In this document: piece after piece, positions 26,596-36,008 of the stretch
Numbering within the stretch: position 1 is the first letter of the stretch
Layout of the letters: each line of letters begins with the position of its first letter
From: JBHJHP01 sp042219855
Lineage (GTDB): Bacteria > Bacteroidota > Bacteroidia > Bacteroidales > UBA5342
DNA length: 64,000 bases
Direction of reading: 5' to 3'
Assembly: GCF_042219855.1 (NCBI RefSeq)
Contig: NZ_JBHJHP010000001.1
Location: forward strand, 372,001-436,000
Position numbers and translations under genes: made by a program
The notes under the pieces: model-generated
Told to the model about the DNA's origin: nothing
The model's input: the letters and a program-made list of their open reading frames with translations, nothing else
Databases searched by the model: none

Positions 26596-27552
26596 TCATA
26601 TAGTTGCCTCTGCACCCTGAAAATAGCGTTCATAAATGTCATCAAGACCCAGGACTTTTTTATTCAGGCTAAGCAGTCCTGCTCCGCTATTGATGACAAA
26701 TCTGGACACTTCTGCAGCAACATCCTTTTGTGCTCGAATATTGAAGTGGTTATGATCAAACCTTACCTCAGATATATTCTCAATATTTTTCAGCCCCTTG
26801 AGCAGCAACTCTTTTTGAGTGTTGTCAGAAATATCTACATCGCCTTCAATAAAGGTGTTTTCTTTAGTGAAAAGCTGAGAAGAAAGGCTTTGTATATCAC
26901 CTTCTGCCAGAAGATTTCCCTTAACAAATATGCCCACACGGTCGCACACTTTTTGTATCTGATACAGATGATGTGAGGAAAGCAAAACGGTCATCTTTTC
27001 TTTTCTGCTCAGTTCCACGATCATCTCCAGAAATTCTTTTACTCCCGAGGGATCAATTCCCAGGGTTGGTTCATCCAGAATGATAACCTCCGGGTCTTTG
27101 ATCAGCACATCTGCAAAACCGAGGCGCTGCCGCATTCCACGGGAATACTTTCCGGTCTTTTTCTTCTTTTCCTGCCCAAGACCGACCTTCTCCATCAAAA
27201 GGTTAGCCTTTTCTTCAGCTTCGTATTTTGACAGCCCATTAAGGCGTGCAGTATATATGAGATTCTCCAGTCCGCTGTAGTCATCATAAAAACCTACATC
27301 TTCCGGAAGATAACCCACTTTTTTCTTCACCTGAATTGGTTGCTTTACCGGGTTGATCCCACACACGCTGATTTGGCCAGAATAAGGTTCGGTAAGGCCC
27401 ATCAGCATTAAGATTGTAGTGGATTTACCTGCACCATTGGGACCAAGCAGTCCGAATATTTCACCTTTGGCAATATTCAGGCTCAGATGATTAACAGCAC
27501 TATACTCGCCATATTTTTTCGTTAGGTCTGAAATTTCAATGATGTGATCCAT
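26596..27552 (-). CDS. ABC transporter ATP-binding protein
   Basis: 318 residues from ATG 27552. A frame extending to 27636 lies in the upstream gene and is rejected, because GGAGGTGAT sits directly before 27552 as a strong ribosome-binding site. Walker A GPNGAGKST, signature YSRGMRQRL, Walker B VIILDEPTLGID and the switch histidine (LLSSHHL) are intact. The C-terminal ~100 residues are the extra domain common in ABC-2 exporters. The start is 2 bp from the stop of the NEW3 gene, so translation is coupled. Confidence 0.94.
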   Translation of the reverse strand: MDHIIEISDLTKKYGEYSAVNHLSLNIAKGEIFGLLGPNGAGKSTTILMLMGLTEPYSGQISVCGINPVKQPIQVKKKVGYLPEDVGFYDDYSGLENLIYTARLNGLSKYEAEEKANLLMEKVGLGQEKKKKTGKYSRGMRQRLGFADVLIKDPEVIILDEPTLGIDPSGVKEFLEMIVELSRKEKMTVLLSSHHLYQIQKVCDRVGIFVKGNLLAEGDIQSLSSQLFTKENTFIEGDVDISDNTQKELLLKGLKNIENISEVRFDHNHFNIRAQKDVAAEVSRFVINSGAGLLSLNKKVLGLDDIYERYFQGAEATI

Positions 27553-27554
27553 AA

Positions 27555-28703
27555 TCACCTCCTTCCATATTTTCTGAACAGCATAAATATGGCTGCAACA
27601 ACGGCCAGAATGATCAGAATGCCTAACCATCCCCATAACATCGGGGTTTTTACCATAAACCGGAAAGTTGCTTCCGACGAGACTTCCCTGGTTCTTGCAG
27701 AAAATTTGACGGCGTAATCGCCCGGAATGGATTTGTCATACGCTTTGACTATCGCTACAACATTCGAATTTCCTCCTGCAACAACGGCAGTTAATGTGTC
27801 CGGCTCAAACTTAACATCCCAGTTCTGTGGTTTCGATGCACTGAAGATCACATTTTTTAATGTGCTTGTTCCTGTGTTGATAACCGTTAATTCTATCCGT
27901 TTTTCCTTTCCTGCAGTCAATTCATCACTCAGCCTGCCGGTTGGTGTTGACAGGTTCATGTTGTATGATCCGGTTATAACAACCTCAAGATCAAGTGCTG
28001 CTGAAGTACTTTTATTGGATGCTTTAACTGGTATTTTGTAAGTTCCTTCCCGGACATTGTAAGGCGGGTTTATCTCCACAGAAACGTTGGAAGTGCTTTT
28101 GGGATCAACCTCTACAGCCGTAGCCTGTTTGTAATTTGGTTTGAAAATTACATTCCAGCCTTCCGGTGGAGAAGCGTGGAAAGAGTATTCCTGTTTTTCG
28201 CCTGTGAGATTTCGTAGTTTCGTAGTAAAGTTGAATTTGGATTTTGCGTGACCCTGCATATTAATCTGATTCGTAGTGAATTCGGTTTTATATGTTCCCT
28301 GGGTGGAGACATTGATCTGCAGGTGTAATACATCGTAGCTTTTAGCAACTACACTTATTTTATAGGCACCCTTATTAACTTTTTGCGGTATTTCCACCTT
28401 AAGCATTACGGTTCTTGTCTGACCCGGTAACAATGAAAGTTCCTGCAGATTGAAACCGCCACCTTTAAGGCTGTAGGTCCAGCTTTTAGGAATACCCGTC
28501 ACGTAAAGCGGAATATTCTGAGTTTCGCCCGTACTGTTTTTTACATCGATGGTGTAGTCAACTGACTCGCCCGGTGGAACAGAAATTCTGACAAAAGGAG
28601 TATGTAATTCAACTCCGGCAGCAAAGATGGATGTGTTTGGTAATGTCAACAAGGTAAAGGTAAGAAGGGAAATCAGAACGAAATGATGCGTATGATTTTT
28701 CAT
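27555..28703 (-). CDS. NEW3-domain membrane protein (COG1470-like)
   Basis: 382 residues: a signal peptide, about three repeated Ig-like NEW3 modules (VRISVPPGESVDYTIDVKNSTGE; SLLPGQTRTVMLKVEIPQ; DPKSTSNVSVEINPP), and one C-terminal membrane helix (LWGWLGILIILAVVAAIFML) followed by a short basic tail. The modules face the periplasm. First gene of the NEW3-ABC ATPase-permease operon, so it may present substrate or guide the exporter. GGAGGG lies just upstream of its start. Confidence 0.9.
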   Translation of the reverse strand: MKNHTHHFVLISLLTFTLLTLPNTSIFAAGVELHTPFVRISVPPGESVDYTIDVKNSTGETQNIPLYVTGIPKSWTYSLKGGGFNLQELSLLPGQTRTVMLKVEIPQKVNKGAYKISVVAKSYDVLHLQINVSTQGTYKTEFTTNQINMQGHAKSKFNFTTKLRNLTGEKQEYSFHASPPEGWNVIFKPNYKQATAVEVDPKSTSNVSVEINPPYNVREGTYKIPVKASNKSTSAALDLEVVITGSYNMNLSTPTGRLSDELTAGKEKRIELTVINTGTSTLKNVIFSASKPQNWDVKFEPDTLTAVVAGGNSNVVAIVKAYDKSIPGDYAVKFSARTREVSSEATFRFMVKTPMLWGWLGILIILAVVAAIFMLFRKYGRR

Positions 28704-28743
28704 AAAGAACCCTCCATATTTATAAACATAATAATATGGTCTG

Positions 28744-28751
28744 CAAATTTA
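28744..28751 (-). promoter_or_regulatory. Possible -7 box (TAAATTTG) for the NEW3/ABC operon
   Basis: Minus-strand match to TAnnTTTG, 41 bp before the NEW3 start; no clear -33 element. Tentative. Confidence 0.4.
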
Positions 28752-29294
28752 AATGCATGTTTTAAAATAAGAAACGATAATAACAGCTTAAAGCCTTTGG
28801 TGCAAGGTGACCTGACAATTATTTTTCAATAAATCAAGGCTTTATAAGCTACTGTTAAATATATTAAATTCACAAAGCTTAACGTATTTCAGGTTCTTTA
28901 AGAATTACGGACTTGTACTGGTGAGATGACACCTATTTTCATTTGGATTCAGCGATAGAATACAAAAGTTTCATGTGATCTATATCGTAAATTATGAGGG
29001 TTCAAAATGGCTCTTATATTTGGAAATGCAGTTTGGTTAACCTTATTTGTCTTTCCATGCCAACGTTCTTCGTTACATCGTTAAACAGAAGATCAAGTGT
29101 GTAACTGGATGTGATTTCATTAAACCGCATTTTTAATGATGATAAAGGTTGGACCCAGTATGCGGTTTTATTTTTTACATTGAACACCATTGTGAAAATA
29201 TGGAAATATTAATAATAAAGGCCTAAAACCAAACATATTGCAACGTATTCTGTTTTTAAAATAAACAACAGCTAAGTTTTAACAGATTTAAAAT
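28752..29294. other. Intergenic region without recognised features
   Basis: About 540 bp of AT-rich sequence between the divergent NEW3 operon and the PQQ dehydrogenase gene. I see no gene, RNA or strong hairpin in it. Confidence 0.5.
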
Positions 29295-30590
29295 ATGATT
29301 ATGAATCGTACTATTATTTATTCATCCATGATTGGTTTAATGTTATTAATGACCAATTGTATGGATGCAAAAAATACAGGAAAAACACCCGGATCAACGG
29401 TTACTGCGGATCCCGATAATGCGGAGTTAAAACTTCCGGAGGGTTTTTCAGCACTTAAAGTAGCAGACAACACGGGACGTGCCAGGCACATTGCCGTTAC
29501 GAACAAGGGAGAGGTATACATTAAACTGAACAGGCCCGTAGACGGTAAAGGTATCCTGCTTTTAACTGATGAGGATGGAGATGGACGGAGTGATAAACAG
29601 GCAGGATTTGGCGATTATGGTGGAACGGGAATTTATTTGAATAACGATTATCTCTATGCGAGTTCCAACAGCACAGTTTACCGCTACAAACTGGATAATA
29701 TGCAGCATGTGCTGAATCCGGATCAACCTGAAATAGTAGTCAGCGGACTAATTGACCGACGTCAGCATAACTCAAAATCATTTACACTGGATAATGACGG
29801 TTATATTTATATCAACATTGGAGCTTACTCCAACGCATGTCAGGAAAGGGATCGTACTAAAGGCTCACCAGGAATTGATCCATGCCCTATCCTGGAGCAG
29901 GCAGGTGGTATATGGCGGTTTAAAGCTGATGCTATCGATCAAACTTATGAAGATGGAATTCGATTTGCGACCGGTTTGCGTAATGTCGTAGGCCTGGACT
30001 GGAACAGGCAGGCTGATCAGTTGTTTGTTATGATGCATGGAAGAGATCAGTTACATGATTTGTATCCTGAATTATACACTTCCCAGGAATCGGCTGATTT
30101 ACCTTCAGAAGCTATGTATGCCCTTAATGAAGGAGATGATTGCGGTTGGCCCTATATGTATTACGATCAGATAAAACACAAAAAAATGCTGGCCCCGGAA
30201 TATGGTGGTGACGGCAAAACAGAGTACGACGGGCCGGCAATTGATCCGGTACTGGCTTTCCCCGGACACCTTGCACCAAATGCATTATTATTCTATACCG
30301 GAACCATGTTCCCGGAAAAATACCGGGAAGGAGCCTTCGTAGCATTTCACGGCTCCTGGAACAGGGCTCCTGAGTTGCAGGAAGGATTTTATGTTGCATT
30401 TGCGCCTTTTAAGGATGGTAAGCCGACCGGAGAATGGGAGATTTTTGCTGATAATTTTGCCGGAATGCAAAATGTTGTATCTCCAGGTGATGCCAAACAT
30501 CGTCCATGCGGTCTGGCACAGGGGCCTGACGGATCGTTATTTGTGTCTGATGATGCCCATGGTACCATTTACAGGATTATGTATAAGTAG
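29295..30590 (+). CDS. PQQ-dependent sugar dehydrogenase-like lipoprotein
   Basis: 431 residues; a second ATG at 29301 is possible. A signal peptide with a relaxed lipobox (LMTNC) suggests lipid anchoring. The mature part is a six-bladed beta-propeller of the soluble glucose/sorbosone dehydrogenase family: LPEGFSALKVADN, the Ca2+ loop-like DEDGDGRSD, GLRNVVGLDWN, and PDGSLFVSDDAHGTIYRI at the end. It would oxidise sugars at the periplasmic face. A cytochrome c gene 55 bp downstream is the obvious electron acceptor. Confidence 0.88.
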   Translation: MIMNRTIIYSSMIGLMLLMTNCMDAKNTGKTPGSTVTADPDNAELKLPEGFSALKVADNTGRARHIAVTNKGEVYIKLNRPVDGKGILLLTDEDGDGRSDKQAGFGDYGGTGIYLNNDYLYASSNSTVYRYKLDNMQHVLNPDQPEIVVSGLIDRRQHNSKSFTLDNDGYIYINIGAYSNACQERDRTKGSPGIDPCPILEQAGGIWRFKADAIDQTYEDGIRFATGLRNVVGLDWNRQADQLFVMMHGRDQLHDLYPELYTSQESADLPSEAMYALNEGDDCGWPYMYYDQIKHKKMLAPEYGGDGKTEYDGPAIDPVLAFPGHLAPNALLFYTGTMFPEKYREGAFVAFHGSWNRAPELQEGFYVAFAPFKDGKPTGEWEIFADNFAGMQNVVSPGDAKHRPCGLAQGPDGSLFVSDDAHGTIYRIMYK

Positions 30591-30645
30591 CCCTTAAAAG
30601 GAAAAGTACGGATTAAACAAAAGAATTCTTTAAAAGATAAACTAC

Positions 30646-31077
30646 ATGAGATTTAAATCAAAAACATTTTTATTGCTCGCAGCTTTAATTACCGGAGCAG
30701 TTATTTTTATGGCAAGTGCTCAGAATACTAAAAAAGATGCACCCAAAACAGGCGAACAGGTGTACAGACAGAACTGTCTGGCTTGTCATCAGGTAAATGG
30801 TAGTGGGGTACCTAATCTGGCACCTACACTGCACAATACATCTTATGTCAACGGCGATAAATCAAAACTGATTGATATAGTACTGAAAGGTTTTAATGAA
30901 GATGTTGAAATTGAAGGAGAAACGTTTGCCAATCCTATGCCTCCTTTTGCACATCTTTCGGATGATGATATTGCCAAAGTACTTACGTATATCCGTAGTA
31001 ATTTTGAAAATAAGGCTGAGGCTGTGTCTGCAGAGGAAGTTAAGGCCAGAAGGGAGAAAATGAAAGCAGAGCAATAG
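30646..31077 (+). CDS. Class I cytochrome c
   Basis: 143 residues. A signal peptide (FLLLAALITGAVIFMASA) precedes one haem c site CLACH, with axial Met in NPMPPFAHLSDDD and a helical, Lys/Glu-rich C-terminus. A periplasmic electron carrier. It lies 55 bp after the PQQ-type dehydrogenase gene and presumably carries electrons from it to a terminal oxidase such as the caa3 enzyme at 8.6-11.9 kb. A 349-bp gene-free stretch follows (31078-31426) containing only the terminator of the next, convergent gene. Confidence 0.93.
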   Translation: MRFKSKTFLLLAALITGAVIFMASAQNTKKDAPKTGEQVYRQNCLACHQVNGSGVPNLAPTLHNTSYVNGDKSKLIDIVLKGFNEDVEIEGETFANPMPPFAHLSDDDIAKVLTYIRSNFENKAEAVSAEEVKARREKMKAEQ

Positions 31078-31371
31078 GTAGGTTGAACATCATTAATAAT
31101 TTCCATTTGCCTTTTGTATTAAGCTTGTTTCTGGTACAACACTCCTGTGGCTGTTTTCTTTTATCCCGTTGGTTTTATTGGCTGAAACACCGAAAGGAGT
31201 TCAAAAAAACAGGTATTTAAATAACAGCTTATATCATTTCTGAAAAGGGAGTTCTAAACATGAGAAGTTCCTTTCTCTGGACAGGAAGTATTAAAGTTTC
31301 AAAAGAGAATTGTACCATTTCATCTGCAATCATCAATAAAAAACTTTATCATTTTGCTCTTCCAATAAGTA

Positions 31372-31404
31372 AAAGAGCCGCAAAACTAAGTCTTGCGGCT
31401 CTTT
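31372..31404 (-). terminator. Terminator of the coiled-coil lipoprotein gene
   Basis: 12-bp perfect stem AAAGAGCCGCAA / TTGCGGCTCTTT with a 9-nt loop, 22 bp beyond the minus-strand stop at 31427. The A/T ends of the stem allow function in both directions. Confidence 0.85.
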
Positions 31405-31426
31405 AATATACATTAAAATTGTTGTT

Positions 31427-32284
31427 TTAATCTTTGGCTATAACCAGGAATTTGGAAACGCTCCAGAATAACATGGGATCATCAATTTGCAGTGATGTTA
31501 CCATTTTGTCCTCATTTTCAAAGTGGTAACTGCCTTCAGGATGTACTGTTAATACTTTAGCCTTTTTAGCATTCACAGGAACTGAACTAAAGGTACGGAT
31601 ATCCACCATTGTAAAGTCATTCTTATTGAAAGACTGATCAACTTTCAGTGTTTTACCCAATCCAATAAAACCACCTGTTTTTTCTACGATATTAGCTTCA
31701 ATAAGTGAATCGGTACTCTGAACAATATACCATGCCTGATTCATGGTATTTTCACGGTTTAGAAGCTCCTGTGACTTGCGTTCACTTTCTGCATTCAATT
31801 CCTCAACAGTTGATTTTAGTCTCGAAACATCTATATTCAGGGTTTCGATTTTAGCATTGAGATCTGCCAGATCATTATCTTTATCTGTCAGTTGTTTTTC
31901 AAGTAGATCAATGGTTTTCTGTAAATTGTTTAGCTTTCTGGAATCTACCACCCGCATGTTTTTGAGTTTATCAACCAGCTTTTTATTTTCATCCAGCAAT
32001 TGTTGCAACTGGATAAGATCATTGATAATTTCATCTTTGGTTGTGGAGGTAATCTCCTTATTCTTTGATTTAACTTTTACCAGATTCTCAATTTGTTTGA
32101 TGGAGTCCAGATTTGTCTGAATCTCATTGAAATCTGACATAAACTGGTTTATTTCAGCATCCCGGTTTGCAACCACAGTGTTCAGACTATCACGAACTGC
32201 TGTCAGTTCCTCCTGGTGTTTTTCTTTGCTAATACAGGATGTTACAATTAAGGTCAGGGCGAAAAATACTATTAAGTGCTTCAT
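31427..32284 (-). CDS. Coiled-coil lipoprotein
   Basis: 285 residues. A signal peptide ends at VTSC (lipobox). Residues ~25-175 form a long heptad-repeat coiled coil rich in Leu, Lys, Glu and Asn (for example LNNLQKTIDLLEKQLTDKD). The C-terminal ~100 residues are a globular domain with FIGLGKTLKVDQSFNKNDF and a beta-rich end. The layout matches envelope lipoproteins common in Bacteroidota, perhaps a spacer between membrane and peptidoglycan. Function not assigned. Confidence 0.85.
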   Translation of the reverse strand: MKHLIVFFALTLIVTSCISKEKHQEELTAVRDSLNTVVANRDAEINQFMSDFNEIQTNLDSIKQIENLVKVKSKNKEITSTTKDEIINDLIQLQQLLDENKKLVDKLKNMRVVDSRKLNNLQKTIDLLEKQLTDKDNDLADLNAKIETLNIDVSRLKSTVEELNAESERKSQELLNRENTMNQAWYIVQSTDSLIEANIVEKTGGFIGLGKTLKVDQSFNKNDFTMVDIRTFSSVPVNAKKAKVLTVHPEGSYHFENEDKMVTSLQIDDPMLFWSVSKFLVIAKD

Positions 32285-32307
32285 AATTTTTGGAGTTAAA
32301 ATTTATA

Positions 32308-32315
32308 CAAAGGTA
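32308..32315 (-). promoter_or_regulatory. Possible -7 box (TACCTTTG) for the lipoprotein gene
   Basis: Minus-strand match to TAnnTTTG, 24 bp before the start codon at 32284. No clear -33 box. Confidence 0.4.
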
Positions 32316-32566
32316 ATCTGTTTTTTATGTGTTGTGAAATAATAGTAGATAATATCTTTTTTTCCAACATATTAAATGACAACTGTTATTAGGATATTGC
32401 GTAGGATACTGAAGAAAATTATGAATTATTAATCATGTTAATATTTGAGGACAGAACCTTATAATTTAAAGCCTGATCTGGTAAATTAATAAAATCAGAA
32501 TGAAATAAGACCACAAACACATGAATTTAAAAATTTAAGGACATGAACCTGCAGGAATCACGGCAA

Positions 32567-32848
32567 TTAATCCATTTTGTAAAAATTTCCGTAGACACCT
32601 AAAAAACGAACATCAGCAATTTCATAAACAGAAAAAACAACATAATTGTGCCTTGTAGCCTGCGCTGCAATGGTTCCTACTGCACCTTTGGCAATCCGGG
32701 ATATAATACCTTCCAGTCCTGAATCCGAATCGTTGACATATTCAGTTTTACAGTAATCTGTAAATTCATCTTTCGAAGGATTACTTATGGCTGCAAGTAT
32801 GATGGCTATAAGAAGTAATACCATTAAAAATCGGATTATCTTTTTCAT
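32567..32848 (-). CDS. DUF4359-like small secreted or membrane protein
   Basis: 93 residues from ATG 32848; an upstream in-frame ATG (32875) would precede the signal sequence by nine polar residues and overlaps a promoter-like box. An N-terminal hydrophobic segment (IIRFLMVLLLIAIILAAIS) is followed by NPSKDEFTDYCKTEYV and ends with VFSVYEIADVRFLGVYGNFYKMD, the pattern of the DUF4359 family. Function unknown. A single gene. Confidence 0.75.
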   Translation of the reverse strand: MKKIIRFLMVLLLIAIILAAISNPSKDEFTDYCKTEYVNDSDSGLEGIISRIAKGAVGTIAAQATRHNYVVFSVYEIADVRFLGVYGNFYKMD

Positions 32849-32872
32849 TTCTGATGCTTTGTTTTCACAGGC

Positions 32873-32880
32873 CAAAGATA
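32873..32880 (-). promoter_or_regulatory. Possible -7 box (TATCTTTG) for the DUF4359 gene
   Basis: Minus-strand exact fit to TAnnTTTG, 25 bp before ATG 32848. It supports the shorter start, since transcription would begin after the upstream ATG. Confidence 0.42.
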
Positions 32881-33019
32881 ATTAAATGTCTCTTCTTTAA
32901 TCGCTGAAAGTCAACTTTAAATTCTGCATTGTTTTATTTAATTGATCAGAATTAAGCTTCTTCTCTTAATATTAATTATATTGTCGCGATCATAATTATA
33001 TTAAGTAAATTAAATTAGT

Positions 33020-33271
33020 ATGTCAGTATTACCAAAACGCCATCTGGCAAAAGCCATTACCTGGAGAGTTGTCGCTTCATTAACTACATTTATTATAGGG
33101 TGGATTGTAACCGGAAACCTGGACTTTGGAATGGCCATTGGTGCTGCTGATGTTGTGATTAAAATTGTGCTTTACTACCTCCATGAACGGGCCTGGTATC
33201 ATTCAAATTATGGTGTGATTAATGACGGTGAACATCTTACAAAACCGTTATTTCGCAGAAAGAGAAAGTGA
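33020..33271 (+). CDS. DUF2061 membrane protein
   Basis: 83 residues. The pattern HLAKAITWRVVASLTTFIIG, a second hydrophobic segment with AIGAADVVIKIVLYYLHER and a final WYHSNYG are diagnostic of DUF2061, a small two-helix inner-membrane family. Function unknown, although members occur near sulphate-assimilation genes elsewhere; no such genes are seen here. Upstream, TAATTATA occurs twice around GTCGCGATC (32974-33001), a possible regulatory site. Confidence 0.88.
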   Translation: MSVLPKRHLAKAITWRVVASLTTFIIGWIVTGNLDFGMAIGAADVVIKIVLYYLHERAWYHSNYGVINDGEHLTKPLFRRKRK

Positions 33272-33679
33272 TTAATTCTAAGGATTAATTAAGCTGGAGG
33301 GAACGTAAGTCAATTTTTATTTGTCTAAAAATCAGTGAATTAACTTTTTGAAATTAAGCCAAACTCCCGAATTTAAACCTCATTTTTAACATTTCAGCGT
33401 TTTAGTTTGCTTCAATTTGCAGTTCAAATTTAGAAAATATTATGTGCAAGGCAATCTTAAAATGAAATATTGTATTAAAAAGTAAGGGTAGAAAATTAGT
33501 AATCGTTAGATGGGATTTTATAAAGTGTATTGTCTTATAAGTATAGATAAATAAGAAAAGTATACCAAAGTTTACGGTTTTACGTAATTATACTAAATAT
33601 TTAGAATGTTTGTAAAAAGATATTGATTTTCATCATAGTTTTATGAAATCTAATAGTATTAAAGGTTAAAAAAGATATT
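33272..33679. other. AT-rich intergenic region without recognised features
   Basis: About 400 bp, notably AT-rich, marking the left edge of the QueC-like/GT islet. No gene or RNA motif is recognised. Confidence 0.5.
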
Positions 33680-34498
33680 ATGGAAACCAAAATTATTGAT
33701 TCTGAAAAAATAAGTAATGTCAAAAAAACAGAACAGATAGTAAAGGTATTCTGGACAGGAGGTTTTGATTCCACATTCAGAATAGTACAACTCTCTAGAT
33801 TAAATATTACCGTTCAACCAATTTATATATTGTGTGGAAGAAAGTCAGAAGCAAATGAGTTGAACGCAATCGAAAAAATTTCTGATTTTATTGTTAATCA
33901 TCAGAAAACCAGATGCATATTTTTACCTTTGGTAAAAGTAAATGTTGAAGCCATAAAGCTGAATGAAAGCATTTCACATTCCTATGAAAGATTAAGGCAG
34001 AAAACAGCAATTGGACCTCAATATGATTGGTTAGCAAGATTTGCTAAAAACAATTATGGGCTGGAACTCAGTGTTGAAAAAAGTGATCTTGGTAAAACAG
34101 TCAATTGTATTAAGAACTACGGAGAAATAAATTTGATTTCTAATGGTGAAGTGCAATATTATGAACTGGATAAGGATAAATCTGATCCTGATTTAATTAA
34201 CGTCATGGGAAGTTTTCATTTTCCATATCCAATGTTTGATATTACAAAGCAGGATATGCTTAAAGAATACAAAACCATGGGTCTGGAAGAGGTTATGTTG
34301 ATGACTTGGTTTTGCCATACACCAATTAATAATAAACCTTGCGGAATTTGTCATCCTTGTAAAACGGTTATAGCAGATGGACTTAGCTACAGGATACCGC
34401 AAGCTGGACAAAAACGTTATAATACAGAAAAAAAATACGGTAATTATCTTTGGTTCAGAATTTATAAGAAAATCAGATGGAGAATAAAAGGTTATTAA
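33680..34498 (+). CDS. QueC-like PP-loop ATPase with zinc site
   Basis: 272 residues. The PP-loop WTGGFDSTFR (25-34) binds ATP for adenylation, and four cysteines C212-x8-C221-x2-C224-x2-C227 have the same spacing as the zinc site of QueC (7-cyano-7-deazaguanine synthase). The middle of the protein diverges and there are no other queuosine genes here, so its substrate is probably not the preQ0 precursor. QueC-like enzymes also occur in polysaccharide clusters and in anti-phage systems. It is followed by a DUF2156-type transferase and a glycosyltransferase on the same strand. The basic C-terminus (RIYKKIRWRIKGY) may touch membrane or nucleic acid. Confidence 0.75.
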   Translation: METKIIDSEKISNVKKTEQIVKVFWTGGFDSTFRIVQLSRLNITVQPIYILCGRKSEANELNAIEKISDFIVNHQKTRCIFLPLVKVNVEAIKLNESISHSYERLRQKTAIGPQYDWLARFAKNNYGLELSVEKSDLGKTVNCIKNYGEINLISNGEVQYYELDKDKSDPDLINVMGSFHFPYPMFDITKQDMLKEYKTMGLEEVMLMTWFCHTPINNKPCGICHPCKTVIADGLSYRIPQAGQKRYNTEKKYGNYLWFRIYKKIRWRIKGY

Positions 34499-34663
34499 GT
34501 CGGAAGCATCCATTATAATATCCATTAATTTACGTAATTACACCCAAAACTTTGTTTTTTATTGATATAACGTATTCATTATCTTAAATTTAGTATTTGT
34601 TTAAATTGATTTATCTGAATATGTTTATGATGAATTTACTTATAGTTATTAGGTTATATTGGT

Positions 34664-35536
34664 ATGACTTTTGACAATCTGGAAATACTGAAAAGAAGAT
34701 ATGAATTCTCATTTACTAATAGAGAATTTTATAATATACAAAGTTCCAGATTTTCAGAATCATCTTTATACAATCTGTTCCTGTTCAGAAAAACATACAA
34801 ATATGTTTTGTCATTAAGATGGCCTGATAGTTTGGAAGGAGTAACCCGATACAATCAAAAATTTGTTATCCCTCTGAATTTAGATCCGGATTTTATTTCA
34901 TCATATGCTCATGATATTTTGAATAATGGATTCGGTCTGTATCCCTTGAGTAAATATCAGGTTGAAGATTTATTAAAAAATATTTCAGAAGCAAATCTCA
35001 AGGTTTATCAACATCGGGACCAATCTGATTACCTCTATAGAAAAGAAGATTTCCTGAATGCATCAGGAAAAAAATACGAGAAACAACGCTACTATGTCAA
35101 TAAGTTACAACGTGACTACAATGTAACGTTTAAGTCACTTTCCGAAATCAATGTATCAGATGTTAATGCTTGTCTTGAAATCTGGAAGAAGCAGGTCGAT
35201 ACTGGTTATATCATGGACTATCATGAATGTGTGGAGGGTATTGATATGGTGCTTGAAGGGTTGTTAAAAGGTTACTGCATCTATTTGAACGGAAAACTGG
35301 AATCGTTCATAATATATGACGACACCTTATCGGATATGTCTGTGGCACTTTTTCAAAAGTCCAATCACAATTATCAGGGACTAACAGACTATTGTTACAG
35401 GATTTACTGCGAACATGATATCACCAGTATCTATTTTAATCTTTGTCAGGATCTTGGAATCCCAGGACTTCGTAAGAAAAAATTATTGATGCACCCAGTA
35501 GCCATTTTGGACAAGTACTTAGTACTGCCAACATGA
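34664..35536 (+). CDS. DUF2156 / phosphatidylglycerol lysyltransferase-C-like protein
   Basis: 290 residues, soluble. The segment QSDYLYRKEDFLNASGKKYEKQ and the following RDYNVTFKSLSEI match the tandem-GNAT fold of DUF2156, shared with the catalytic domain of aminoacyl-phosphatidylglycerol synthases (MprF). Such enzymes transfer an aminoacyl group from tRNA to a lipid or another acceptor; there is no flippase domain here. It lies between the QueC-like gene (165-bp gap) and a GT2 gene. The acceptor is unknown. Confidence 0.72.
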   Translation: MTFDNLEILKRRYEFSFTNREFYNIQSSRFSESSLYNLFLFRKTYKYVLSLRWPDSLEGVTRYNQKFVIPLNLDPDFISSYAHDILNNGFGLYPLSKYQVEDLLKNISEANLKVYQHRDQSDYLYRKEDFLNASGKKYEKQRYYVNKLQRDYNVTFKSLSEINVSDVNACLEIWKKQVDTGYIMDYHECVEGIDMVLEGLLKGYCIYLNGKLESFIIYDDTLSDMSVALFQKSNHNYQGLTDYCYRIYCEHDITSIYFNLCQDLGIPGLRKKKLLMHPVAILDKYLVLPT

Positions 35537-35742
35537 TCTATATGTAAAATCTGCTCAGATAGTATTCCGTTTTATAGGTAAAAACCCCACTTTTATCGAA
35601 GGATTCCTTTTGCGTACAAATACCAATTGAAAGAATATCACTATTACCGTAAATTTATTATCTGTTTGAATTAGCGCCTACGATTTCGATGATTGAAATC
35701 AACAAATAAAAGTTTGAATAACTCATGCTTAATTCGTGGATT

Positions 35743-35931
35743 ATGAATAAAATGACAGCAGTATTAATAGCAGCACTATTAACAGGATTAAGTTGTTTTG
35801 AACCGATCACTTTTGGTTTATACTTTGGTTCTCTACTGTTGGTTATGCTGCTGATTGAAACGGAACTGTTCATAAGGCTGCCTGAGTTCCTTTTGCATCA
35901 GCTTGTAGTTTACTGTAATAAGAACATGTGA
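35743..35931 (+). CDS. Possible small membrane protein
   Basis: 62 residues from ATG 35743, with two hydrophobic stretches (MTAVLIAALLTGLSC and LYFGSLLLVMLLI) and a polar end. No family recognised. It may be a genuine small gene of the QueC/GT2 islet or a decayed fragment. The surrounding 470 bp between the DUF2156 and GT2 genes contain nothing else convincing. Confidence 0.35.
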   Translation: MNKMTAVLIAALLTGLSCFEPITFGLYFGSLLLVMLLIETELFIRLPEFLLHQLVVYCNKNM

Positions 35932-36008
35932 TTTGAAAGCATCTTTAGTCCGTAAACGGGCTTTTGATGAAATGAATGAAAACTGGTTAAAGTTTAAATT
36001 GAATCGTG

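Noticed and set aside
27553..27636. N-terminal extension of the ABC ATPase gene
   Set aside because: It lies within the NEW3 coding sequence, and a perfect Shine-Dalgarno site points to ATG 27552.
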